Shown: positions 25,895-34,041, numbered from the stretch's first letter. The stretch: DNA of 64,000 bases from Paenibacillus ginsengarvi (GCF_003626695.1 NZ_RBAH01000004.1:248001-312000), one strand, 5' to 3'. Notes: a model not told the origin generated them from the sequence alone. Made by a program: numbers and translations.

Positions 25895-26665
25895 CTACAG
25901 CAGCTTGATGCCGCTGATCAGGATGAGCGATGCCATAATGGCGCGAAGCGGTTTCACCGGCACTTTCGCGCTTAACGAGCTGCCGATCCATACGCCCGGA
26001 ACGGAGCCGATCAGAAGCTTGAAGGCGAGCATATAATCAACATTGCCATAGCTGGCGTGCAGGAAGCCTGCAGCCGTTACGAGCAGCAGCGCGTGGGCGA
26101 TATCCGTGCCGACTAGTCTTGCAGAGGAGATACGGTACAAGTACAAAAGCGCGATAGCGAACAGCGAACCGGAACCGATCGAGGTCAGCCCGACGATAAA
26201 ACCGAGTACGAAGCCGATAAGTACCGTAATCGCCTTTTTTTGCTCGAGCGGCTTCTGCTGGATCCGATTCTCCTTGCCTTTACGGTCAAACAAAAGCTTG
26301 GCTAGCGTGAGCGCAGCTACTATGATGAGCATGAAGCCAAGCGCCGTGCGGACAATCTGCTCCTGCCGATGATACAATGCTTCGAATTGATGCAGTGCGG
26401 CAATGGAAATGATCGCTCCCGGGATGCTGCCTGCCGCCAAGTACAAGACGAGCTTCATTTCAACCGTTTTCTGGCGCATATGCTGAATCGTCCCGAACAG
26501 CTTCGTGATCGAGTTATAGAACAAGTCGGTGCCTACCGCGAGCGTCGGCTGAATGCCGACCAGCACGAGAATCGGCGTCAGCAGTGAAGCGCCCCCCACC
26601 CCGGTCAGCCCGACAAGAAAGCCGACAAGCAGCCCCAGGAGCGAAATGCCCCAATCCATCTCCAT
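25895..26665 (-). CDS. TauE/SafE family permease
   Basis: This 256-residue membrane protein has about eight hydrophobic helices and the two TauE repeats: LLVGFLVGLTGVGGASLLTP at the start and FVLGFIVGLTSIGSGSLFAI in the middle. The family exports sulfite, sulfoacetate or other small organosulfur anions; the substrate is unknown here. The ATG could be at 26665 or six bases later. It is a single-gene unit ended by the terminator at 25808-25867. Confidence 0.85.
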   Translation of the reverse strand: MEMDWGISLLGLLVGFLVGLTGVGGASLLTPILVLVGIQPTLAVGTDLFYNSITKLFGTIQHMRQKTVEMKLVLYLAAGSIPGAIISIAALHQFEALYHRQEQIVRTALGFMLIIVAALTLAKLLFDRKGKENRIQQKPLEQKKAITVLIGFVLGFIVGLTSIGSGSLFAIALLYLYRISSARLVGTDIAHALLLVTAAGFLHASYGNVDYMLAFKLLIGSVPGVWIGSSLSAKVPVKPLRAIMASLILISGIKLL

Positions 26666-26943
26666 CGTGTTACGCCTCCATGACCAACAATCCCGATAAT
26701 CATACTAGGATTATAGGAGATATACGAAAACCTGTAAAGAACTTTATTCAAATTTGGCAAAAACAGTTTCTTATCTCCCCATAGTACGCCCAATAACGCC
26801 GTTTCGTTTCTTCATAGCTGAAAAAAGATCAGGCCCCCACCCCAATCCGCCGCCGCATGGCAATCATTTTGAAGTTAAGTGGAGGTAATTCATTATGCTA
26901 TAATGGGGCAAAGCCCGTCCCTATACGAATAACGAGGAAGTGA

Positions 26944-27795
26944 ATGCAATTGGATTGCGAAGTGCTCGCCGCCGGCTACTCCTACCATACGAAGCCGTTC
27001 GTGTCCACCCAGCCGGTACTCCCCCAATATTTAATCCGCTTCCAGTCCGAGGGCCGCTGCAAAGCATTCATCGACGGGGAGCTGCGGTCGGTGGAGGCAG
27101 GCGATCTGATGTTATTCAAGCCCGGCGATCCGTATGAGCTTCGCGTCGAACCCGAGCTTCAGCCGTCCGGCGAGATGGCGGTCGCAAGCGGCGACTACTA
27201 CTTTTTTTGCCGCGGATCGTGGCTTGACGAGTGGTGGGAGCAGCGGCGACGGCCGACGATCGTGAATATCCCGCTGCACGACAACGTCCTTTCGATTTGC
27301 CGGCAAATCGTGCTCGAGCATTACCGCGGCAAACGAAAGTACAAGCAAATCGCCGATTATTATATGCGCATCTTCTGCATAACCGTTGACCGGGAAATGA
27401 CCGAGCATACGGCCCCCGGCGGCGGAACTCGATCGTTCCTCGCCCAACGGATGCGCAATTATGTAGAGGAGCACGCGCCCGGGGCGTTCAAGCTGGAAGA
27501 CGTCGCCCGCAGCGTCGGGCTCAGTCCATCTCGGGCCGTCCACCTGTTCAAGACCTGCTTCGGTCAGAGCATCATGCAATATGCGCTGCAAATCCGCCTC
27601 TCCATCGCAAAGGAGCGAATGCTGTACAGTCCGATGTCGCTCGAGCAGATCGCCGAGCTGTCCGGCTTCAGCAGCTACTCGTATTTCCACCGTATGTTCC
27701 GGGCGCACTATGGCATCTCCCCGAAACGATATCAGCAGCAAATGCTGGGCCAGAGCTTTCCGGCTGCGGATGCAGATACATCCGTGAGGTCCTGA
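26944..27795 (+). CDS. AraC family transcriptional regulator
   Basis: This 283-residue regulator has an N-terminal AraC_binding cupin (about 10-150; YLIRFQSEGRCKAFIDGELR, GDLMLFKPGDPYELR) and a C-terminal double HTH (about 180-275; FKLEDVARSVGLSPSRAVHL and LEQIAELSGFSSYSYFHRMF). The ATG at 26944 follows GAGGAAGTGA, and a TATAAT lies about 40 bases upstream. It faces the minus-strand isomerase and DUF4091 genes and may control them. Ligand probably a sugar. Confidence 0.88.
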   Translation: MQLDCEVLAAGYSYHTKPFVSTQPVLPQYLIRFQSEGRCKAFIDGELRSVEAGDLMLFKPGDPYELRVEPELQPSGEMAVASGDYYFFCRGSWLDEWWEQRRRPTIVNIPLHDNVLSICRQIVLEHYRGKRKYKQIADYYMRIFCITVDREMTEHTAPGGGTRSFLAQRMRNYVEEHAPGAFKLEDVARSVGLSPSRAVHLFKTCFGQSIMQYALQIRLSIAKERMLYSPMSLEQIAELSGFSSYSYFHRMFRAHYGISPKRYQQQMLGQSFPAADADTSVRS

Positions 27796-27855
27796 TTCGA
27801 CTGGCTCGCACTTGCGTGCCGCAACGAGGCCGCCTTCTTTTTGGAGCCAAAGGAA

Positions 27856-27966
27856 AGACCGCTTCAGCCATTAGACGCTTTCCGGTACTACCGCTGCTCG
27901 TGCAGACCTTGTCTGCCAAGCGGCGGTATTTGGTTTCGGAAAGCTGCCTAACGGCCGAAACGGTCT
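27856..27966. repeat. 111-base near-complete hairpin between convergent genes
   Basis: AGACCG at the left end pairs with CGGTCT at the right end, CGCTTTCCG with CGGAAAGC, and GCAGAC with GTCTGC around a three-base loop CTT (27908-27910). Pairing continues over most of both arms with mismatches. There is no U-run and no open frame. It could be a MITE or a long bidirectional stop structure. Confidence 0.65.
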
Positions 27967-28017
27967 ATTGTTGCGTCTGGAGCCGGTATACGGCTCTTGG
28001 ACTGCACCTTCGGGCTA

Positions 28018-28785
28018 TTATACCAGCCCGTTTTCCTTGATCCACTTCATGCTGTTCGCCATGGCGACGAACGGTGCATTCTGGGTGTTATCCTGCTCGT
28101 AGATCAGCCATTCGGTGCCAGCGGCAGCCGCGGCTTCGGCAATGGCATTCAGATTCACTTCGCCGGTGCCAAGCTCCACTGTCAGCCATTTGTCGTCTTC
28201 CCCGCGGCGTACGTCCTTGAAGTGCACGAGCGGAACGCGGCCGCTGTATTTGCCGAGGTATTCCACCGGGTCGTAGCCCGCGACATAAGCCCAGCAAGCA
28301 TCGAGCTCCACCTTCACGCTATCCGCGGAAGCGGCGGCGAACAAAGCGTCAAACGCCGTGCCTCCGTCCACCTGATCCTGGAATTCGAACGAATGGTTGT
28401 GGTAGCCGAACACGAGTCCGGCTTCGCCGCATTTGCGGCCGATTTGCTCCAGCAGCGCGAACGTTTCTTTCCACGCCTGCTCGCTGTCCCGATACTCCTT
28501 GCCGAGTCCCGGGCATACGATATATTTGCTGCCGATCGTTTTATTAAACGCGATCTCCTCATCCAGCGCTTCGCGCAGACGAGCGATGCCGACATGGCTG
28601 CCAAGCGACACGATTCCCAGCTCGTCCAGCAGCTCCTTGAGCTTGCCCGCCTCCATACCGCCGTACCCGGCAAATTCGACACCGGCGAATCCGGCTTCCG
28701 CTACTTTGCGCAGCGCACCCGCGAAATCTTTGGACGTTTCATCGCGAAGCGTATACAATTGAATCCCGACTTTGCAGGAACCCAT
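28018..28785 (-). CDS. sugar phosphate isomerase/epimerase (xylose isomerase-like TIM barrel)
   Basis: This 255-residue protein of the AP_endonuc_2 family begins KVGIQLYTLRDETSKDFAGA and has metal-ligand-type segments FGYHNHSFEF (His-His) and KVELDACWAYVAG (Glu, Asp), plus VPLVHFKDVRRGE near the C-terminus. These TIM barrels isomerise or epimerise free or phosphorylated sugars or inositols with a divalent metal. The ATG at 28785 has GAGGTG about 8 bases upstream. It is about 100 bases downstream of the DUF4091 gene on the same strand. Confidence 0.88.
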   Translation of the reverse strand: MGSCKVGIQLYTLRDETSKDFAGALRKVAEAGFAGVEFAGYGGMEAGKLKELLDELGIVSLGSHVGIARLREALDEEIAFNKTIGSKYIVCPGLGKEYRDSEQAWKETFALLEQIGRKCGEAGLVFGYHNHSFEFQDQVDGGTAFDALFAAASADSVKVELDACWAYVAGYDPVEYLGKYSGRVPLVHFKDVRRGEDDKWLTVELGTGEVNLNAIAEAAAAAGTEWLIYEQDNTQNAPFVAMANSMKWIKENGLV

Positions 28786-28884
28786 AACTCGCTCACCTCG
28801 TTTAGTAGTATTCGTTTCCATCTAAACATAAGTAGGCACGGCGAGTCCATGCCGGATCGCTCAAAAAGTTGGCGAATCTGGCTA

Positions 28885-30549
28885 TTATACCGCCGAGTTC
28901 GCACGAATAGCCGCATTGATCCGTTCGCGGCAAGCAAGCAGCCATGCCGCATCCTGCGGATACACGTCGAACGTAATCGGAGCTTCCGCCCCTTCCTCGA
29001 TCAAGGCGACCGTCTTCTCCCGGCCGATGAGCGATTCGAGCAGCGTCAATGCGCGCAAATCCTGGAGCGCTTCGCGGAACACTTCGAAGCGGAGCGACTC
29101 GACCGGCTTTCCGTCCGCGCCGGGGTAAACGACGAACGGGTCGCCCGCCGGGAACGCAAAGTTCGCATCCGTATTGCGGTAAGGATCGATCGGGAAGCGC
29201 GAATATTGGGCGTACCAGAAATTGTACCCCCAATGCAGGAAGCCGGCGATCCGGAACTTGTACAGCTGCAAGCCGAGTACCCGGTTGCGGGCGGACGGCA
29301 TACACATGAACCGGTTGGCCACCTTTTTGTACTGCGAGCAGCAGTAATAGGTCCACAGGTCCGGCACGCCGCCGTCGAGAAACGGCTGAATATGATTGCT
29401 GGCCGGAATCGGATTCGGCACAAGCCCCTTCTCGTAAAATTGATAGCTGGACAGCGCGTCGATGGTTGGAAATTCTCCGACAAACTGCTTCAGCCAGCTG
29501 CTGGCGCTTTCGTACCACGGCAGATGGTCCGTATGCGGCTCGTCGGATACGTGGAAATATACCCGGTCCGAAAGGCCGTTCTGTTTTATAAAACCGACCA
29601 GCTGCGGTAAAAACTGCCCCAGGAAGCTTTTGTATTCGTCTCCCGTCGCATCCGTATCCCAGCCAAAAATCCGCTTCGTTTCGCCGTTCTCCGCGGCAAC
29701 GATCTTGGGAGCGTGCTTGGCGCCCCACTGCGTGAACAGATGGGACATCTCGAAGTATACCACGCCGCAGCGGTCGCACATGTCGACCCAACGTTTTAAT
29801 TTATCAAAGCCGAACCGGTATTCGGACCCGGACTTCTCCACATCCACAAGCTGGACGGTCGGCCGCTCCCCGCCCACCTGCGTATCGAGCGGCGGTGTAA
29901 ACAGCGGGGTCAGCAGCATGTTGATGCCGTGGCGGACAGCCGTGTTCACGTAGTGCTCGACGATCTCCCAGTAACGTTCACTGAATACTTCTACCTCGTA
30001 GTAGGTAGCAAGGCAGTCCGTATGGAACCACTCCGTATGGATCAGCTTCTGCTTCGGCAGCTCCAGGGCCAGCACATCCAGCTCGAACGTTTCGCGGGAC
30101 AGCTCTTGATCGTTCGGGTTCAGAAATACGAGTGTAATCGGGTACGTTCCCGGAGCTACATCGCCGTCCAAATCTACCGTCACCCACACCGAGCGCCACT
30201 GCTTCGGATAGCCGGTTACGCCCTCGGATTCGGTGAGCGGCATAAGCGGGTCAGGATACAAGCCCGGCTCGGAGCGCAGCACGTTGTCGTCGTGATCGTG
30301 GTAAATCGGCATTTCGGCCGGCACGAGCCCGACCGTTCTTACGGTCACGCGGGAAGCAAGGTCCGATTCGACGCGCAGCTTCAGATGTTTGGCGAGCCGC
30401 TCGCTGCGGTACGCCACTTGATATGAAAACGTTTCCCCACGAAGCGCGGATGCGCGCGTATAGCCTTCTGCCTGCAGAGGCTCATCGGCAAATACTTTTT
30501 CCAGCGAGCTTAAGCTTCGGGTCATAAACGGTTGTTGGACGATGGTCAT
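28885..30549 (-). CDS. DUF4091 domain-containing protein, glycoside hydrolase-like
   Basis: This 554-residue protein has an N-terminal beta-sandwich (about 1-155), a TIM-barrel-like middle (HTEWFHTDCLATYYEVEVFS; YFHVSDEPHTDHLPWYE with a candidate catalytic Asp-Glu) and the C-terminal DUF4091 segment (LQLYKFRIAGFLHWGYNFWY, then SLRFEVFREALQDLRALTLL). DUF4091 proteins are suspected glycosidases of complex glycans. No signal peptide is seen, so the substrate is an imported oligosaccharide. A GGAGGCT site precedes the ATG. Followed by the isomerase gene. Confidence 0.87.
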   Translation of the reverse strand: MTIVQQPFMTRSLSSLEKVFADEPLQAEGYTRASALRGETFSYQVAYRSERLAKHLKLRVESDLASRVTVRTVGLVPAEMPIYHDHDDNVLRSEPGLYPDPLMPLTESEGVTGYPKQWRSVWVTVDLDGDVAPGTYPITLVFLNPNDQELSRETFELDVLALELPKQKLIHTEWFHTDCLATYYEVEVFSERYWEIVEHYVNTAVRHGINMLLTPLFTPPLDTQVGGERPTVQLVDVEKSGSEYRFGFDKLKRWVDMCDRCGVVYFEMSHLFTQWGAKHAPKIVAAENGETKRIFGWDTDATGDEYKSFLGQFLPQLVGFIKQNGLSDRVYFHVSDEPHTDHLPWYESASSWLKQFVGEFPTIDALSSYQFYEKGLVPNPIPASNHIQPFLDGGVPDLWTYYCCSQYKKVANRFMCMPSARNRVLGLQLYKFRIAGFLHWGYNFWYAQYSRFPIDPYRNTDANFAFPAGDPFVVYPGADGKPVESLRFEVFREALQDLRALTLLESLIGREKTVALIEEGAEAPITFDVYPQDAAWLLACRERINAAIRANSAV

Positions 30550-30725
30550 GGGTAGCCTCCTATGTTTTTCAATTTGCTCTTAATAATCAAACTCGACAAC
30601 AAACGAAACAAAATGAAACTAAAGGATACAAATCACACATTTATCATAGCAGAGCAAAGTCGGTTTATCTAGCATTTGTTCAAACAAGGATGGCGATCAG
30701 AGCAGCGACTCCTCCAAAAAATAGT

Positions 30726-30754
30726 TTGACAAATGCGAATGTTGTGAATACTAT
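30726..30754 (+). promoter_or_regulatory. promoter of the aspS leader transcript
   Basis: A perfect TTGACA (30726-30731) and TACTAT (30749-30754), 17 bases apart, place the transcription start near 30761, just upstream of the T-box. Confidence 0.75.
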
Positions 30755-30767
30755 AGGAGAAACAACT

Positions 30768-31018
30768 AAAACGATGAACCGGAGCAGTACCCGGAGCAAG
30801 CTGCGCACAGAGAGCCGTCCCTAGGCTGGGAGGATGGCGGCGGCGGCCGGAGAACGACACCGGCGAGTTCCGCCTGAACGCTTGCTTCCCGCGAGCCAGT
30901 AGGCGCGGACGCCTTCCCCGCGTTACGGGGTTTGAGCCGATTGCGCCGCAAGCGCGATAATCAGGGTGGTACCGCGAGTTTTCAACCTCGTCCCTATCAG
31001 GGATGGGGTTTTTCTGTT
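30768..31018 (+). ncRNA. T-box leader controlling the aspartyl-tRNA synthetase gene
   Basis: The invariant T-box AGGGTGGTACCGCG is at 30963-30976. Stem I shows the S-turn AGTA (30786-30789), AGAGAG (30809-30814) and a distal loop in CTAGGCTGGGAGG. The specifier strand is GAACGACA (30852-30859), between helices formed by CCGG words. In the usual geometry (GAA, one base, codon, purine) the codon is GAC (Asp, 30856-30858); AAC (Asn, 30853-30855) overlaps it. The terminator CCTCGTCCC/GGGATGGGG plus a T-run is at 30986-31018. Uncharged tRNA would favour antitermination. The UGGU bulge base U would pair with A or wobble with G at the discriminator. Confidence 0.92.
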
Positions 31019-31033
31019 TTTATTGTAGCTTTT

Positions 31034-31122
31034 CTTCACTTTTGGGGGACCAGGTTTTCGGGGCTCCCCAAAAAGTATTAGAAATACGCTTCAGAGCTGC
31101 TCTTCACTTTTTGGGGGACCTA
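31034..31122. repeat. palindromic repeat of the 21538-21745 family inside the aspS leader
   Basis: CTTCACTTTTGGGGGACC (from 31034), then GGCTCCCCAAAAAGTATT, then CTTCACTTTTTGGGGGACC (to 31121) are the same words, inverted, as in the 21.5-kb units, including the shared loop part TATTYCTAATACT. It lies between the T-box terminator and the leader peptide and ends just before its ribosome site. Confidence 0.7.
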
Positions 31123-31138
31123 TAAGGAGGTGATGCAC

Positions 31139-31297
31139 ATGGACGATGGCGACGATGATGATGACGATGACAACAACAACTTCATTGCATGCAACAACCA
31201 ATTGAATAAGAGGAGTGTTTACTCATGGAAACTCATTCGCAGCAGCAAGTCCGTGTGCTTTGCTCCCGCGTCCCTGAACACGCCGGACATCCCGTAA
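31139..31297 (+). CDS. Asp/Asn-rich leader peptide overlapping aspS
   Basis: A 52-codon frame opens with ATG 8 bases after a strong AAGGAGG (31124-31130). It begins MDDGDDDDDDDNNN: nine of codons 2-11 are Asp (GAC or GAT), codons 12-14 are Asn, and Asn recurs at 19, 20 and 23. It crosses the aspS ribosome site (31208-31217) and ends 73 bases inside aspS in another frame. A peptide so rich in exactly the residues handled by the downstream enzyme is the signature of a translational attenuator: a ribosome stalled at the Asp/Asn codons would leave the aspS start free, whereas a moving ribosome would cover it. That it is translated is inference from the ribosome site and composition. Confidence 0.65.
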   Translation: MDDGDDDDDDDNNNFIACNNQLNKRSVYSWKLIRSSKSVCFAPASLNTPDIP

Positions 31298-32532
31298 CCG
31301 TCAGCGGCTGGGTCCGCAGCATTCGCCATCTCGGCCGGCTTGCCTTCGTACAAGTACGCGACAGGAGCGGAGTCGTGCAGTGCGTCCTGGAAGGCGAGCT
31401 CGCCGCAGCGCTGCCGAATCCGGAATCGGTCGTTACCGTTACCGGCACGGCTTCCCTTTCGCCGAAAGCTCCGGGCGGGGTCGAAATTCACGCCCGCGAG
31501 CTGCGCTGCATCAGCGCCGCCGCGCCGCTGCCCTTCGAAATTAACAAAGAGACGATTGCCGCGAGGCTCGATACGGTACTGGACCATCGGGTGATTGCGC
31601 TACGGCATCCCCGCCTGCATGCGACGTTCCGCATCCAGTCCGCTTTGGCGGGAGCGTTCCGCGAAGGGTTGCGCCGGCGCGAGTTCACGCAAATTTTCAC
31701 GCCGAAAATCGTGGCCTCCGGCACCGAAGGCGGCTCGAACCTGTTTCCCGTCGATTATTTCGGCCGGCAGGCGTATTTGGCGCAGTCGCCGCAATTTTAC
31801 AAGCAGATGATGGTCGGCGCCGGCTATGAGCGGGTATTCGAGATCGCTCCCGTTTACCGGGCGGAGGAGCACAACACCTCCCGCCATCTGAACGAGTACG
31901 TGTCGCTTGACGTCGAGATGAGCTTTATCCGCTCGGAGGAAGAGCTGATGGATTTGGAGCAGGAGCTGCTCGGATCCATGCTGGAGAAGGTGGCGGCCGA
32001 ATGCGAGTCGGAGCTGGCCCTGCTCGGCGTGGACCTCGCTCTACCGTCCGACATCCCGCGGATTCCGATAGCGGAAGCTCAGCGCATCCTCGAACGAACG
32101 TACGGCAAAACGTCCCCCAAGGGCGACCTCGACCCGGAGGGAGAACGGCTCCTTTGCCAGCATGTAGCCGAGAAGGGCAAGCCTTCGTTCGTGTTTGTCA
32201 CCCGTTATCCGCGGGACATTCGCCCGATGTACGCGAAGCCCGCTCCCGAAGACAGCGCGCTCACCGCTTCGTTCGACCTGCTCTGCAACGGTCTCGAAAT
32301 TACGACCGGCGGCCAGCGCATTCACGACTACGACGAGCTCGTCGCCTCGATCCGCGGCCGGGGAATGAACCCGGACCACTTTACGGGCTATCTCGATGTT
32401 TTCCGTTACGGCATGCCGCCGCACGGCGGATTCGCCATAGGTCTCGAGCGCCTCACCTCGCGTCTGCTCGGCCAGTCGAACGTGCGCGAAGCTTCCGCGT
32501 TTCCGCGCGACCGGATGCGGCTTACCCCTTAA
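31225..32532 (+). CDS. aspS: aspartyl-tRNA synthetase, archaeal type (probably non-discriminating)
   Basis: This 435-residue class II synthetase has an N-terminal OB anticodon-binding domain (about 1-105; VTVSGWVRSIRHLGRLAFVQ) and a catalytic domain with motif 2 YRAEEHNTSRHLNEY and motif 3 GGFAIGLERLTSRLLG. KIVASGTEGGSNLFP and LAQSPQFYKQMM are typical of archaeal-type AspRS, and the 150-residue insertion of bacterial AspRS is absent. Such second AspRS enzymes in Firmicutes often charge both tRNA-Asp and tRNA-Asn with Asp for amidation by GatCAB. AAGAGGAGTG precedes the ATG. Controlled by the T-box and possibly by the Asp/Asn leader peptide. Confidence 0.9.
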   Translation: METHSQQQVRVLCSRVPEHAGHPVTVSGWVRSIRHLGRLAFVQVRDRSGVVQCVLEGELAAALPNPESVVTVTGTASLSPKAPGGVEIHARELRCISAAAPLPFEINKETIAARLDTVLDHRVIALRHPRLHATFRIQSALAGAFREGLRRREFTQIFTPKIVASGTEGGSNLFPVDYFGRQAYLAQSPQFYKQMMVGAGYERVFEIAPVYRAEEHNTSRHLNEYVSLDVEMSFIRSEEELMDLEQELLGSMLEKVAAECESELALLGVDLALPSDIPRIPIAEAQRILERTYGKTSPKGDLDPEGERLLCQHVAEKGKPSFVFVTRYPRDIRPMYAKPAPEDSALTASFDLLCNGLEITTGGQRIHDYDELVASIRGRGMNPDHFTGYLDVFRYGMPPHGGFAIGLERLTSRLLGQSNVREASAFPRDRMRLTP

Positions 32533-32569
32533 ACGGGAACGACGCCTTGACAATAGCTTAATAGCGAGA

Positions 32570-32605
32570 GATCGGCTCCCTTATGGTATAATAAGGGAGC
32601 TGATC
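32570..32605. terminator. hairpin between aspS and yojF
   Basis: GATCGGCTCCCTTA pairs with TAAGGGAGCTGATC around a short loop containing TATAAT. There is no U-run, so it may be a weak terminator or a regulatory site rather than a classical stop. Confidence 0.45.
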
Positions 32606-32631
32606 CTCATTCCAAGTTAAAGGAACTCGCT

Positions 32632-32946
32632 ATGATGATAAAAATAAACCGAACGCAAACAGAAGCGGAGCTGCGGCAATTTGTCGGAACGGATGCTTAC
32701 GTGCACAGCGAGGCAACCTCCTTCGTGTTCGTCCGCAACTTCAAAGTGCGGGTGACGCACGCCTACATCGCCGGAGAAGGACCGTATCGCGCGGCGCTGC
32801 GGTTCGACGGGCACGGATGGCTGAGAATGGAAGCGCTCACCCATTACGAAACGGACGGAAGCGGACGGCTGCTGCTGGCCGGTTACGACGACCGGGGGCG
32901 GATGAACGTCGCGCTTCATCTCGGAAAGGAGCCGTTTCCCGAATGA
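32632..32946 (+). CDS. yojF: YojF family (DUF1806) protein
   Basis: This 104-residue protein fits the YojF/DUF1806 family in size, in sequence character (TDAYVHSEATSFVFVRNFKV; PYRAALRFDGHGWLRMEALT) and in place: in Bacillus yojF is directly upstream of bshB2. Its stop overlaps the bshB2 ATG by four bases, so the two are translationally coupled. The biochemical role is unknown; an accessory role in bacillithiol synthesis is inferred. The start may be the first or the second of two adjacent ATGs. Confidence 0.8.
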   Translation: MMIKINRTQTEAELRQFVGTDAYVHSEATSFVFVRNFKVRVTHAYIAGEGPYRAALRFDGHGWLRMEALTHYETDGSGRLLLAGYDDRGRMNVALHLGKEPFPE

Positions 32947-33656
32947 AAGATTCCAGCCAGCACCAAAAACGCCGGATGCTCGTGGTATTCGCGCATCCGG
33001 ATGACGAATCGTTTATTTGCGGCGGGACGCTGGCGAAGTATGCAGGCGAAGGGGTCGACATCACGCTCGTTAGCGCAACGCGGGGCGAAATGGGCCGCCG
33101 CATGGGAAACCCGCCCTATTTGAACCGGGAAACGATAGCCGCCGCCCGCGAGGAGGAGCTGCGGCAGGCTTGCGACTGCTTGGGCATCCGCAACCTGATC
33201 TTCCTGGACATTCGTGACAAAACGGTTGAATTTGTAGACGAGGAAGCTTTGACCGCACGAATCGAAGCGCTCGTCCGCGACATTTCGCCTGACGTTATCC
33301 TGACGTTTCACGAGAAGCTCGGCGGTCATCCCGACCATTGCGCCATCGGCAAAGCGGCGACCGCCGCTTGCGAGCGCGCCGGCCGGAAGCCGTCCCTGTT
33401 TTACATTTCGTTCGGCTCCGCTATGGAGCATCCCGAGCCGTACGGATATACCCGGGACGATATCGTCCGCATCGACGTATCCGCTCACTTGAAAGCGAAG
33501 CTTGCCGCGTTCCGGGCCCACCGCTGCCAGTCCGAGATCGAGGAATGGGTATGGCTGCCCGACCGAGAGGCGATCTCGCGCTTTGGCCTTCATGAATATT
33601 TTATACGCGCCGTCCGTACGCTACCGCAGCGAAGCGGCCACGATTTGTTTGCCTGA
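32943..33656 (+). CDS. bshB2: bacillithiol biosynthesis deacetylase BshB2
   Basis: This 237-residue LmbE/PIG-L family zinc deacetylase removes the acetyl group from GlcNAc-malate in bacillithiol synthesis. The zinc motif AHPDDES is at about residues 17-23 and the third ligand is in GHPDHCAIGKAA. ATRGEMGRRMGNPP is typical of BshB2. The start at 32943 overlaps the yojF stop (ATGA). Cytoplasmic. Some family members also act as mycothiol-S-conjugate-type amidases. Confidence 0.9.
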   Translation: MKDSSQHQKRRMLVVFAHPDDESFICGGTLAKYAGEGVDITLVSATRGEMGRRMGNPPYLNRETIAAAREEELRQACDCLGIRNLIFLDIRDKTVEFVDEEALTARIEALVRDISPDVILTFHEKLGGHPDHCAIGKAATAACERAGRKPSLFYISFGSAMEHPEPYGYTRDDIVRIDVSAHLKAKLAAFRAHRCQSEIEEWVWLPDREAISRFGLHEYFIRAVRTLPQRSGHDLFA

Positions 33657-33676
33657 ACCGCTCCCACGCACGCCTC

Positions 33677-33728
33677 CGCTCCTCCTTTGCCTCGCAAAGA
33701 AGGGAGTCAGGGGGCTTTTATTGTTCCA
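33677..33728 (+). terminator. probable terminator after bshB2
   Basis: CTCCTTTGC-CTC-GCAAAGAAGGGAG, with outer CCTCC/GGGGG pairing, is followed by CTTTTATTG. Confidence 0.5.
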
Positions 33729-33735
33729 ATCCGCT

Positions 33736-34041
33736 CTACTCCAGCGGAATGCGATTATAATGCTCAACGGTCGGAAACGGATCGTAGTAATGATGCAGCA
33801 AGCTTTTCCACTCCGCATACTCGCTGGAGCCCCGAAAACCGACCGTATGGTCCTCGAGCGTATCCCACTTGACGAGCAAAACATACCGGTGATCGTCTTC
33901 CAGGCAGCGCTGCAGCTCGTGGCCGCGATACCCTTTCATCCCGGATATGATCCGCGATGCCCGCTTGAAGCTCTCCTCGAACGAAGCGGTCATCCCCGCC
34001 TTCACTTGCAAAATCGCTACTTCCAATACCGGCTCGTTCAT
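33736..34041 (-). CDS. antibiotic biosynthesis monooxygenase (ABM) family protein
   Basis: This 101-residue ferredoxin-like dimeric alpha/beta-barrel protein starts NEPVLEVAILQVKAG and has YRGHELQRCLEDDHRYVLLV and WKSLLHHYYDPFP, the ABM/YgiN layout. Members include quinol monooxygenases and heme-degrading enzymes; many have no known substrate. I take the ATG at 34041 since AAGGAGCGA is 8 bases upstream; an earlier in-frame ATG at 34068 has no site. It converges with bshB2. Confidence 0.8.
   Translation of the reverse strand: MNEPVLEVAILQVKAGMTASFEESFKRASRIISGMKGYRGHELQRCLEDDHRYVLLVKWDTLEDHTVGFRGSSEYAEWKSLLHHYYDPFPTVEHYNRIPLE

Noticed and set aside
31139..31224. In-frame N-terminal extension of AspRS by the Asp-rich frame
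   Set aside because: The Asp-rich frame and aspS are in different reading frames, and aspS has its own ribosome site; no simple fusion is possible.
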